From: Pseudeuparius sepicola | Taxonomy: Eukaryota; Arthropoda; Insecta; Coleoptera; Anthribidae | Reading direction: 5' to 3' | Length of the DNA: 64,000 bases | Assembly: GCA_963920635.1 (NCBI GenBank) | Contig: OY987298.1 | Span: forward strand, 61,919,949-61,983,948 | Part shown: positions 11,168 to 21,659 of the stretch, in pieces | Position numbering within the stretch: position 1 is the stretch's first letter | How the letters are laid out: the number at the start of each line of letters is the position of its first letter | Notes under the pieces: generated by a model | Database searches by the model: none | What the model was told of the DNA's origin: nothing | What the model saw: only the letters and a program-made list of their open reading frames with translations | Translations under genes and position numbers: made by a program

Positions 11168-11678
11168 TGCAACACCAAGGTTAGTTTACAGGAAGGTTAG
11201 GACATTCGAGGATTTGGAAGGGAAGGGGGGGTGAGAGAGCCAAAGGGGGAAAGGCCACGATTTAGGTTGGTAGCATTTACACGTGAATTGGCGATTTCGT
11301 AACTCCCTAAATAGATAACGCTTCCAGCCATAGGCGCACACAGACGTTTTTGGCATGTACTTTGTTTATGTTGTATATTTATGTTGTTTTGCCTGTTTTC
11401 GGTTATTTCTTCATTTTAATGTTTGTGCAATGAAATAACGGAACTTTGTGGTGTATGTTGGTGCATCGCATTTTTGTTTTATGTTTGTATTTTTACTTGT
11501 TTTCGGTTTTCAATACCCGTGTTGTCCCTTTTGATACGCCATTGGCATCAAGCTGAATGCCAGCTGGTGAGAGCGGGACCGTCGCGCGATGTTGCCGGTG
11601 CCAAGGGACTGCCTTTGGTTTTGTTTAAGAGTGGGGGAATGTCCTAACCTTCCTATAAACTAACCTTGATGCAACACG
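11168..11678. mobile_element. Non-autonomous element with ~40-bp terminal inverted repeats
   Basis: TGCAACACCAAGGTTAGTTT at 11168 continues into GGAAGGTTAGGACATTC, and the whole ~40-base run is inverted at 11637-11678 with a few mismatches. The ~510-bp interior has a GC-richer part (11540-11620) but no meaningful ORF. Confidence 0.75.
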
Positions 11679-11689
11679 AAAGAACGCGA

Positions 11690-12000
11690 AAAGTGGCGCT
11701 CTACCATCTAGAAACTAGAAACCTAACCGAAGAAGCAGTGGCATCAAAATTGTTAAGACCACCAAAGAAATTCATTCCGGTTCAAGAAGTAGGTAACTCA
11801 AGCACATGAGGAAAATGGAGACATTGTAGTTATCGATACGATGAAGAGAGCCGCATTTCTGGAACAAATAGAATTAACCAAAGAAATGCAAACAGCAGCA
11901 GCAGGCAGCAGCAAGTAAACGTATTAACTACAGATCACCGCCAGCAAAATTATTGAAGCTTATCAAAGAAGAACGTAATTAGAAATCACTTCACTTGCAT
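11690..12000 (+). pseudogene. Possible decayed coding fragment
   Basis: Two open pieces in neighbouring frames look more protein-like than chance: NLTEEAVASKLLRPPKKFIP (near 11732) and, after a frame break, NGDIVVIDTMKRAAFLEQIE then a Glu/Gln/Ala-rich run to a stop near 11918. They could be the remains of a transposon ORF. No family is recognised. Confidence 0.25.
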
Positions 12001-14639
12001 TTTTGAAACAAAGATTAAAGTGGTAGAAGTTGAAGTTACCAAGTTTTCTTTTGCTTGTATTTTCTAAACAAACAAAAAGAAGAAGTTCTAAGGAATAAAA
12101 CTAGCCCCCTAAAAATTTATATAGATATGTTCCTGGAAAATAGGTTATTATTATTAGTTATTATTATTAAAAGTATTCAAGGAAATAATTATCCCAAGTA
12201 ATATTGTATGAAATGAAATTTTTAGGTAATACAAAATATTTTCATGTTTTTTATAAGTAATTATTTTATAATGTAGCTATTGTATAAGGTATAATGTACA
12301 ATAATAATTAAATTAGTTCTCTTTATGATGATTAAAATATGTTATTTTGAACAAGTTTTATAATTTCTCAACCTACAAAACCAAAAACAACAAAAATCTT
12401 GGACCTATGTTGTACTTTCAACTAAAATAATTTTCATTTTACACAAAACGACAACCAAGACATTACATTATTTTGGAACCCACCCGTATAAATTATTTCA
12501 AATTTCCCGCCTCATTTAGGGTTAAAAATGGCCGCCAAATTATTCCTCCGGTCGGACGTCTGTCGGTATAGGTTGCTATATGTAGGTATATGGCCAGGAC
12601 ACACGCGCTCTAGAAACAAACTTGTTTCTGAAATATAAACTAAGACGTTTAAAACCACTTTAAACATTTAAAACTTCTCAAAACCCAAGCTGCCGCTTTC
12701 AGTTATGTGACAAATGACATGTAACGTCGGACAAAGATGGTCACGTGATTTTTGTGCGCCATGGCCTGTCTTTATCGTAGGCCCCGATATTACATTTGTT
12801 TTAGAGTGACACCAAATTGTAGATACGATGTTGCACAAAGCCGTTAAAACCCATATTTTTTAATGGAACACATTTAAACATTTTTTTAAATTTGTTCGTC
12901 ACGAATGTTGCACTATAGTATTACGCAAATGTGCATTTTTAGCCCTGGATCCTGTATTTTCTCCCATGCGTCTACCTTCCTCCAAGCTGTAGGTCCATCC
13001 TGTTCTATTGTCTACTAATAGTCTAATTAAATTACGAAAAAAAAACCTCCTCGAGCTTACATTATATTGTAATTGTATGAAACAAAGTAGATCTTATGTA
13101 TTTCGATGCGATCTGTCCAAACAAAAATAAAATTGGGAAAAAACGGGATTTCCGGAAGAAGCTGTAACTAAACACTAAGTATAAATTGAACATAGGTACT
13201 TATACATTTGGAGTTGTTTAATTAGTTATTTCCTATACTAATAAGTACACCTACCCTATGTTGTGTTTTACCTATTTTATATTTTTAACATTTTCTGTTC
13301 ATTGCTACTCGTTTCTAAACTTTTCAAAATACAAACACTCAAAATCATTCGTCTATTTTAGACATGTGTAGTGAGAAACATTAAATACTACTAATTAATC
13401 ATAAAATATGATAAGCTAAGAAAATGTGGTCACAACATGTAGGTACTGTTTATTTCTCAAAAAATTGGGCAATTGATTGATTTCAATTAATATATATTCA
13501 TATCGATAAAAAAAAAACGATACTGGATTGATAGACGATATCGATGGTATATTTTTTCCAAAGTCCCATCTCTAACTTGTCAAAACATGGCGGCCGCGGT
13601 TTCGTGTCGCCACTGTCTTGTATGTAACAGAAATACGCCAAAAACGCCCTCGGGCTTGTTAGGAATTTGGAAGGCATTTGCCGAATAGGGGGAGTTTCCA
13701 GGGCCTTTTACGCTTTACGTTAATTAGCTTCGTTTTCGTTTTTATTTCCAAGGACAGTTCAGAACAGTTCAGAAGTTGCGCGGAACTAATTGCGCAGTGC
13801 CGCAGTTCTGGACAGTTCTAAACTTTGCAGAAAATTGAAACACGTTCTTTAATATAGGTATTACAATATATGTGCGTTTTGTGATTATTTTGTTAGCCCT
13901 CTTTTTTATTTCCATTGTCTCTGTTTGTATTATGAATATGAAGTGTATTAGTTAGTTGTAGGATCTTAAATTATTCCTCAAAATCTCTGTAGCTATTATC
14001 TAATAATAATTGTATAGATTCTTCCCCATAATTTTCATTTTTTGGGTTGTGAAGCAGAACTTGTCTTCATCTTCGTCCATAGTCTGTAGACAAGAAGTAA
14101 TTTAAGACTTTGTCAGAATAAGAACTAAAACTTTTTAAAGTACAAGCCAAAAAAAATCTAGGTTAAATGTAAACGACAAACAAAGGAGCGTTATTATTGA
14201 GGTTATTGCCCAGGTCCAAAAATACCTATAAATTATAAATCGGTTCCCACAAAAACCTAGGACTGACTTGGACAATTCGTTATCGTTCAGGATTTCAAAA
14301 CGGACAAAACGGAAACATTTTGTAGCAAATGCGCATGTGCACGGGTTCTAGAACTCAAAATAAAAACGGAAACAAAGCTATATTTTCCAACAAAAGTAAT
14401 TCAGCGAGTTTGGAAGTCACGAAAGTGAATTTTCCACCACATACGTACAATTAATTCAGTTCATAAAGTTTCTACCAAATGGAAAAAATTATTTACCAGA
14501 TTTTTGAAAATCTGATTTCGGGCTATGTTGGTTCAGGTTTTGGGGACACTGTTGTGCTTGAAGAGAGTCGTGACGCCATAACCCATCCCTGTCAAATGGG
14601 CTAGTACGATTAAATTTTAAAAATTAATTTGATGTTTGC
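12001..14639. other. Mostly AT-rich non-coding sequence with two small GC-rich ATG patches
   Basis: No gene is supported. Two short ATG-led frames in CpG-rich context, at 12528 (ATGGCCGCCAAATTATTC, 36 codons) and 13587 (ATGGCGGCCGCGGTTTCG, 36 codons), could be first-exon starts or chance. The first resembles the minus-strand context at 10432 (GGTTAAAAATGGC), hinting that both belong to a dispersed repeat. Confidence 0.3.
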
Positions 14640-14850
14640 AATGGTCAATTACAGTCATCTAGTTCCCTAAAAGCCCCTTGTCCAAGATAAATATCCACAA
14701 TCTTAGAAATTTGAAATACCTTAAGATCTTTAAGGTAGTAGTAATCTTCTTTACCGACATCATAATATATCGGTCTCAAAACCATGTGCGGCAACTTCAG
14801 GGTACCTAATTCGTTAGTGATTTGTGGGCTGACAGTATGACAGCCACATA
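14640..14850 (-). repeat. Dispersed repeat E, uninterrupted copy
   Basis: In reverse complement this segment matches 36815-36890 followed by 38636-38790 (shared: CCCACAAATCACTAAC, ATTATGATGTCGGTAAAGAA, TTATCTTGGACAAGGGGC). The other copy is split by ~1.7 kb, so this copy shows the unbroken order. Confidence 0.65.
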
Positions 14851-15122
14851 TCTGATGACAGCATGAAAGCTTAAAGTATGATTACCTGCTATCTGCTGGA
14901 TGACACTGGATTCTAAGAATAAAACTGCTTACTTCAAGTGTCCCTGTTGTTACATACCAAGGCCTTGAGGGTAGGTACCTAGGTACCAAGTAATACCTTT
15001 TGTAAATAAATATTGTACAAATCCCACCCCACAGTATTTCCGTATACATATTTTGTTTATTTGAAAACATATTTTCGTTTTAGTGCTTGTGAAATTGGCC
15101 TTTTGAAGTTTAATAATAAGCT
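14851..15122. other. Left flank of the giant element
   Basis: Nothing codable was recognised. It ends at the target duplication GCAGAAAG (15123-15130). Confidence 0.4.
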
Positions 15123-15130
15123 GCAGAAAG

Positions 15131-15400
15131 ACGTCGCTGAAGACAGCCACAGATTCAGATTCGGAAAACGAATTTATACAGCCGACCAGCTAAGTAGTGG
15201 AAAAATATACTAAAAATAAGTGAGAAACAAAGAAAATAAATAACAACAGTTTAATTATTTACTATTAGTGTAATTTGATTAGTTTATTTAGATATTATTA
15301 AAAACCATTAGCGGGGTAAGGGGGAGGGACAGAGACTACGAAGGCAAAATATGTATAAGAACACACGAATTTGTAACACGCTGAGATTGTCTCAAAAATA
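15131..15400. repeat. Left terminal inverted repeat outside the satellite array
   Basis: Unique-sequence terminal segment, inverted at about 30190-30453 with only scattered differences (for example GGAAAACG against GGAAATCG). It contains a G-rich run GGGGTAAGGGGGAGGG at 15314, whose partner on the right is a longer C-run near 30251. Confidence 0.85.
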
Positions 15401-18400
15401 ACTTGAAGGGATGCAGGTTACGGGGAAATATCACAAACGGAAAAAATCAAGGGCGTACAGGGGGTAGACCCAAGGCGAAATCTAAAAAAATCCGCAAGGC
15501 AGGAAGGCGATTTTGTAACACCTCGAGATTTCCTCTAAAATTACGGTAAAACTTTCCTTTGGTGTATGTCTGCCCCGATTTTTTTGAAATTTTGGCTACC
15601 CCCTTATTTTCGAGGTCCCTGAACACGAATCTGACCTCAGTTTTCGGCGCTCGGACGTAGTTTCCGAGAAAATGAATTTTCAAATTTCTTTTGACACCTC
15701 GCTTTTCACGGCGATATTTGTAGTTATAATCCGGATGAATTTTTACTGTATGCAGCTCAAACTGATCACCACCCTATATTGCACCCTTTGCCACCTCGAA
15801 ACTTCGCGAAAACCCGCGGAAAATCCGAAATTTTGAAAGATTTTTGCCGTGTTGACGCTCGGCCCGGCCGCTGTTTTCGCCCGACAGGCGCGCGTCTGGC
15901 CCGACAGAAAACTGAGGTCAGATTCGTGTTCAGGGGCCTCGAAAATAGGGGGGTAGCCAAAATTTCAACAAAATCGGGGCAGACATACACCAAAGGAAAG
16001 TTTTACCAAAATTACTTGAGGGTATGTGGAATACGCAGATATACCAGCAACGAAAAAAATCAGGGGCGTACAGGGGGTAGGCACAAAGAGAAATTCAAAA
16101 AAAATCCGTAAGTCAGGAAGGCGATTTTGTAACACCTCGAGATTTCCTCTAAAATTACTTGAGGGTATGTGGAATATGCAGATATACCAGCAACGGAAAA
16201 AATCAGAGGCGTACAGGGGGTAGGCCCAAGGAGAAATTTAAAAAAAATCCGTAAGTTAGAAAGGCGATTTTGTAACACCTCGAGATTTCCTCTAAAATTA
16301 CTTAAGGGTATGTGGAATACGCCGATATGCCAGCAACGGAAAAAGTCAGGGGCGTACAGGGGGTAGGCCCAAGGAGAAATCTAAAAAAATCCGCAAGGCA
16401 GGAAGGCGATTTTGTAACACCTCGAGATTTCCTCTAAAATTACTTGAGGGTATGTGGAATACGCAGATATACCAGCAACGAAAAAAATCAGGGGCGTACA
16501 GGGGGTAGGCCCAAGGAGAAATTTTAAAAAAATCCGCAAGGCAGGAAGGCGATTTTGTAACACCTCGAGATTTCCTCTAAAATTACTTGAGGGTATGTGG
16601 AATACGCAGATATACCAGCAACAACAAAAAATCAGGGGCGTACAGGGGGTAGGCCCAAGGAGAAATTTTAAAAAAATCCGTAAGTCAGGAAGGCGATTTT
16701 GTAACACCTCGAGATTTCCTCTAAAATTACTTGAGGGTATGTGGAATACGCAGATATACCAGCAACAAAAAAAAATCAGGGGCGTACAGGGGGTAGGCCC
16801 AAGGAGAAATTTTAAAAAAATCCGTAAGTCAGGAAGGCGATTTTGTAACACCTCGAGATTTCCTCTAAAATTACTTGAGGGTATGTGGAATACGCAGATA
16901 TACCAGCAACGGAAAAAATCAGGGGCGTACAGGGGGTAGGCCCAAGGAGAAATTTTAAAAAAATCCGCAAGGCAGGAAGGCGATTTTGTAACACCTCGAG
17001 ATTTCCTCTAAAATTACTTGAGGGTATGTGGAATACGCAGATATACCAGCAACAACAAAAAATCAGGGGCGTACAGGGGGTAGGCCCAAGGAGAAATTTT
17101 AAAAAAATCCGTAAGTCAGGAAGGCGATTTTGTAACACCTCGAGATTTCCTCTAAAATTACTTGAGGGTATGTGGAATACGCAGATATACCAGCAACAAA
17201 AAAAAATCAGGGGCGTACAGGGGGTAGGCCCAAGGAGAAATTTTAAAAAAATCCGTAAGTCAGGAAGGCGATTTTGTAACACCTCGAGATTTCCTCTAAA
17301 ATTACTTGAGGGTATGTGGAATACGCAGATATACCAGCAACGGAAAAAATCAGGGGCGTACAGGGGGTAGGCCCAAGGAGAAATTTTAAAAAAATCCGTA
17401 AGTCAGGAAGGCGATTTTGTAACACCTCGAGATTTCCTCTAAAATTACTTGAGGGTATGTGGAATACGCAGATATACCAGCAACGGAAAAAATCAGGGGC
17501 GTACAGGGGGTAGGCCCAAGGAGAAATCTAAAAAATCCGCAAGGCAGGAAGGCGATTTTGTAACACCTCGAGATTTCCTCTAAAATTACTTGAGGTTATG
17601 TGGAATACGCAGATATAGCAGCAACGGAAAAAATCAGGGGCGTACAGGGGGTAGGCCCAAGGAGAAATTTTAAAAAAATCCGTAAATCAGGAAGGCGATT
17701 TTGTAACACCTCGAGATTTGATCTAAAATTACTTGAGGGTATGTGGAATACGCAGATATACCAGCAACGGAAAAAATCAGGGGCGTACAGGGGGTAGGCC
17801 CAAGGAGAACTCTAAAAAAATTCGCAAGGCAGGAAGGCGATTTTGTAACACCTCGAGATTTCCTCTAAAATTACTTGAGGGTATGTGGAATACGCAGATA
17901 TACCAGCAACGGAAAAAATCAGGGGCGTACAGGGGGTAGGCCCAAGGAGAAATTTAAAAAAAAATCCGTAAGTCAGGAAGGCGATTTTGTAACACGTTGA
18001 GATTTCCTCTAAAATTACTTAAGAGTATGTGGAATACGCCGATATGCCAGCAACGGAAAAAATCAGGGGCGTACAGGGGGTAGGCCCAAGGAGAAATTTA
18101 AAAAAATCCGCAAGGCAGGAAGGCGATTTTGTAAAACCTTGAGATTTCCTCTAAAATTACTTAAGGGTATGTGGAATACGCCGATATAACAGCAACGGAA
18201 AAAATCAGGGGCGTACAGGCTGTAGACCCAAGGAGATATCTAAAAAAATCCGCAAGGCAAGAAGGCGATTTTGTAACACCTCGAGATTTCCTCTAAAATT
18301 ACTTGAGGGTATGTTGAATACGCCGATATACCAGCAACGGAAAAAATCAGGGGCGTACAGGGGGTAGGCCCAAGGAGAAATTTTAAAAAAATCCGCAAGG

Positions 18401-18957
18401 CAGGAAGGCGATTTTGTAAAACCTTGAGATTTCCTCTAAAATTACTTAAGGGTATGTGGAATACGCCGATATAACAGCAACGGAAAAAATCAGGGGCGTA
18501 CAGGCTGTAGACCCAAGGAGAAATCTAAAAAAATCCGCAAGGCAAGAAGGCGATTTTGTAACACCTCGAGATTTCCTCTAAAATTACTTGAGGGTATGTG
18601 GTATTCCAGATACCAGATATACCAGCAACGAAAAAAATCAGGGGCGTACAGGGGGTAGGCCCAAGGAGAAATTTTAAAAAAATCCGTAGGTCAGGAAGGC
18701 GATTTTGTAACACCTTGAGATTTCCTCTAAAATTACTTAATGGTATGTGGAATACGCCGATATGCCAGCAACGGAAAAAATCAGGGGCGTACAGGGGGTA
18801 GGCCCAAGGAGAAATCTAAAAAAATCCGCAAGGCAGGAAGGCGATTTTGTAACACCTTGGGATTTCCTCTAAAATTACTTAAGGGTATTTGGAATACGCC
18901 GATATACCAGCAACGGAAAAAATCATGGGCGTACAGTGGGTAGGCCCAAGGAGAAAT
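15400..18957 (+). repeat. Left subterminal satellite array (~143-144 bp monomer)
   Basis: About 22 head-to-tail monomers after removing a 463-bp insertion. Each contains CAGGGGGTAGGCCCAAGGAG, an A-run, GGAAGGCGATTTTGTAACAC, CTCGAGATTTCCTCTAAAAT and GATATACCAGCAACGG. A three-monomer higher-order unit of 431 bp repeats at 16454, 16885 and 17316. Outer monomers (15420-15540) and inner ones (after 17940) are the most diverged. Long ORFs across it (up to 161 codons) arise because ~144 is a multiple of three and are not genes. Confidence 0.9.
15545..16007. mobile_element. 463-bp TIR element nested in the left array
   Basis: Terminal inverted repeats of about 102 bp (GGTAAAACTTTCCTTTGGTG at the left, its reverse complement ending at 16007) differ at about four positions. 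The 8-bp duplication AAAATTAC at 15537-15544 and 16008-16015 is exact and restores a normal satellite monomer when one copy and the insert are removed. The interior is GC-rich with no domain. The right array lacks it, so it landed after the palindrome formed. Confidence 0.88.
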
Positions 18958-19684
18958 CAAATTCAATTATTTGCATTTATTGCTATAAATATATTTTTGG
19001 AGATAACTATATAAAACGATATATCGTTGGAATTGGGAGAAGAAAAGTAACCTAAAAAAACAATATACAGGGAGTGTTTCTAAAATCTGACCAAGTAATG
19101 CTTACTTATAGTCAAACCGGAAGTCACTTTTTTGTTACTCCCCGTATACTCGTTACTAATATTCCGTGTTAAAATCCAACTTTACAATTTTTTAGAAAAG
19201 GCATTTTTTTAAAATAAATTTTTAACAACACCCTGTATAATATGAGAGGTATCTTCCGGATGGATCCTGCGTCAGCGAAACTTCTCGTTCACACTGATCT
19301 CAGTGTGATCAGTGATCAGTGTGATCGTCCTGCCCTGAGGATGTCCCGTGCAATCGAGGACGAAAGCTTGGAACCAGAAATTTCGCTGACGCAGGATCCA
19401 TCCGGAAGAAACTCAGATTCATTACATTCTGCCTGTGGAAGTTCCCAATCAAGATTAACCTGTATATGAGGTTTGATGTCATATTCGAACCCTCGGAAAA
19501 TTCTGCACAAGTCTGGGATTTGAACCATCAATTTAATTTATCATTAAAATTACCGAGAATATCGGATTTATCACGTTAACTGGGACACCCTGTTCTTAGA
19601 ACCACTTCCCTCCCCATTCCCGTCCTTATTGCGCATATGCATAATGTAAGTAAAACTTCCACAACGTTAAATTTTAAACACTTT
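18958..19684 (-). repeat. Left copy of the non-coding block between protease gene and satellite
   Basis: Inverted match of 24665-25391. It holds a ~165-bp palindromic insert at about 19247-19412, bounded by CTTCCGGATGGATCCTGCGT and its reverse complement, with a dense inner palindrome (CTGATCTCAGTGTGATCAG). A CCCTGTATA-type sequence lies near 19220. A segment near 19480-19590 resembles 48220-48300. Confidence 0.8.
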
Positions 19685-19816
19685 TTAAAAATTCAGTATT
19701 TTTATCACATCTTCAAATGAATAAGGTTCTGGGTATTTGAAATTAAATTCTTCTATTCCTTGTAATTTTCGGTATTTTTCTACAATGTCGCCTTCTTCAT
19801 CTTTTAAACCATAATA
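19685..19816 (-). other. Left copy of the frame-shifted C-terminal extension
   Basis: Mirror of 24533-24664: an open frame of 43 codons in another frame than the protease, ending FEDVIKILNF and a stop. Both arms have the same frame relation. Confidence 0.4.
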
Positions 19817-21002
19817 CCCTAAATATTATTTTTGCGCTAATCAGTCCAAGCAGAACATATACTATAAATTCCTTATCTTGGATATTGGAGATGGAATATA
19901 TGCACTTTGCGATATAGACAGCCATATTATAACTTATAAAAGTTACTAAATAATCCCACCTCAAAAGAGACCGGTCCGCATGCGCTCTATATCTGGAACA
20001 CTCGACGTTTACGTCCTTGGTTTCGTAGATCTTTTTTACCAATTCTAAGTAGTGTCGCACGAGATATTCGGCTTCTAGTTTTGTAAGATTCTCTGAAAAA
20101 TTATCTTTTGTGGTTTTAAACGGATCATCTCCATATTTAGCACAAAGATGGCACTTGAAGACACAATTTTCAGACTGAATTGTTTCGATCGTTGTGTCCC
20201 CTTCTATGCCAGAGCATTTTCGGAGGTGGAGCCACCTATTACAAACGTGACATGCAACGTAATCTTCTGGTGTTTGAAGCCCACATCTTAGGCACTTATC
20301 AAACATCTTATCGGAAGTGATAAGAAGTATATTTTGCACGGTCATTCTAAATACTTCCGGATCAAAATTTTCTTCCATGGCAATTTTCATGAAATCGTCC
20401 TTGCCTTCAGCTTTTGACAAAACGTATATATAAAACATTACGTATACGCCACAGTTTACCATGTCATCATCATGTTGAGAAGGAAACAAAGCTATTTGCG
20501 ATAATGTCCATTTTCTGACGTTCAATTTTTTCAACTTTTGTGTTCTGTCTCTTGTTTCTATAAATCTCTTAACTTTCCTAAGAATATCTTCCTCGGAAAT
20601 CTGGTATTTTTTTGAAGGATTGAGTATGTAAATTTTGCTACTTTCTGTCTCCAAGAAAATCAACACCCAATGGTTCTGGTTGCAATTATATGGGAATAAG
20701 ATAAATCGAACGTTCTGTAAGGATTGGTTTATAGGGGCAAATTTAGTATACTGCTTAACTTGATCACTAAAAAGTAAATGGGTAGAAATAGTGTCTACAT
20801 AATAGATATCATTGCGGTATTTTACAACAGAAAACGCTAGGGCATCGATACAGTAATCGGATACCCATCTAAAAGATGTATGCATCGTAGACCAATTGTA
20901 CCAATTTGATAAGGTGGACACCAAGGTTTTATAGTCTGAACTTCTCAAAGTTATGGTCTGCTCGCAATAACTGTACTTTGACAATACGAAATCTTCCGAC
21001 AT
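19797..21002 (-). CDS. Transposon-encoded C48 (Ulp1/SENP-like) protease with PHD finger, intact copy
   Basis: 401 codons from ATG at 21002. Residues ~45-200 form a C48 cysteine peptidase: NHWVLIFLE supplies the catalytic His, YILNPS sits where the family usually has Asp (here Asn), and a Gln followed by MVNCGVYVMFY gives the nucleophile Cys. Residues ~236-288 form a PHD-type zinc finger, C4-H-C3 in order (CLRC, CHVC, WLHLRKC, CVFKCHLC). The C-terminal ~45 residues are hydrophobic and may be misread intron or frame-shifted sequence. C48 enzymes cleave SUMO/NEDD8-type conjugates and PHD fingers often read histone tails, so a role in escaping SUMO-linked chromatin control is possible but inferred. 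The start lies 20 bases beyond the stop of the partial transposase frame (21023-21252). It is the mirror image of 23347-24552. Confidence 0.8.
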   Translation of the reverse strand: MSEDFVLSKYSYCEQTITLRSSDYKTLVSTLSNWYNWSTMHTSFRWVSDYCIDALAFSVVKYRNDIYYVDTISTHLLFSDQVKQYTKFAPINQSLQNVRFILFPYNCNQNHWVLIFLETESSKIYILNPSKKYQISEEDILRKVKRFIETRDRTQKLKKLNVRKWTLSQIALFPSQHDDDMVNCGVYVMFYIYVLSKAEGKDDFMKIAMEENFDPEVFRMTVQNILLITSDKMFDKCLRCGLQTPEDYVACHVCNRWLHLRKCSGIEGDTTIETIQSENCVFKCHLCAKYGDDPFKTTKDNFSENLTKLEAEYLVRHYLELVKKIYETKDVNVECSRYRAHADRSLLRWDYLVTFISYNMAVYIAKCIYSISNIQDKEFIVYVLLGLISAKIIFRVLWFKR

Positions 21003-21022
21003 AGCGGCGTTTTTAGGCGTAA

Positions 21023-21252
21023 TTAGGACTCATTAGCAACAACCAAGTTGTAAAACTGGAAAGTCAACTCCTCTAGATACGAACATTGCACTAGAACCGC
21101 TACTGCATTTATTATGGCATCTCTCAAGGCGTCCTTTCGCTTTATTTGAGAAAGTTTATGACACATCATTTTTATGAAGTGAGCACAACAAGATTTTAAT
21201 TTTACAAGCGAAAACGCATTGCCGTCTAAGTTTGTCGTAAATTTATAGCACA
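21023..21252 (-). pseudogene. Duplicated C-terminal fragment of the element's transposase
   Basis: About 76 codons (from CYKFTTNLDG to NLVVANES) are the inverted copy of 23095-23330 and include SCCAHFIKMMCHKLS, a C-x-x-H block like the C2H motif after the second catalytic Asp in many DDE transposases. The open frame extends to 21346 into loop sequence, but that upstream part (MEPDEEKFGRS...) is not transposase-like. There is no catalytic Asp in this arm, so it cannot be active alone. The stop is 20 bases before the protease ATG. Confidence 0.6.
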
Positions 21253-21635
21253 GGAATAGAGAAAAGTTGTTCGGGAGGTCAAAATTAACCGGAATGCGTC
21301 TTCTGGTTAATATTGACCTCCCGAACTTTTCTTCGTCAGGCTCCATCTTATTCTGTCTTTCCCTTTCAGTGCACCTTATGAAGATAGTCTAAAATTCGAC
21401 CTAGCGGAAAATTTTTCGGATTTTGGCCGAACAGAAGACGCATTCCGGTTAATTTTGACCTCCCGAACAACTTTTCTCTATTCCTTCTTTTCGTCAGTCT
21501 CCATCTTATTCTGTCTTTCCCTTTCAGTGCACCTTATGAAGATAGTCTAAAATTCGACCTAGCGGAAAATTTTTCGGATTTTGGCCGAACAGAAGACGCA
21601 TTCCCGTTAATTTTGATCACCCTTTTTAGAGCTCG
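21253..21635. repeat. Loop-side rearranged repeats at the palindrome's left breakpoint
   Basis: A ~128-bp direct repeat occurs at 21332-21460 and 21490-21617 (both contain CTAGCGGAAAATTTTTCGGA). GTTCGGGAGGTCAAAATTAA at 21270 is inverted near 21447, so a nested hairpin overlays the direct repeat. This complex junction abuts the left arm boundary and probably records the event that created the inversion. Confidence 0.75.
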
Positions 21636-21659
21636 TGTGTGATTTATTCTGCTTTCATT

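Noticed and set aside
16454..17370. Overlapping 156-161 codon ORFs on both strands in the satellite arrays, with repeated MEYADIPAT-type peptides
   Set aside because: They arise because monomers of ~144 bp keep the frame open. Both strands are open at once and neighbouring monomers with indels break the frame, so they are not genes.
19242..19531. ORFs around the palindromic insert (LPDGSCVSEIS type), also at 24818-25107
   Set aside because: Present on both strands across a short palindrome; no domain.
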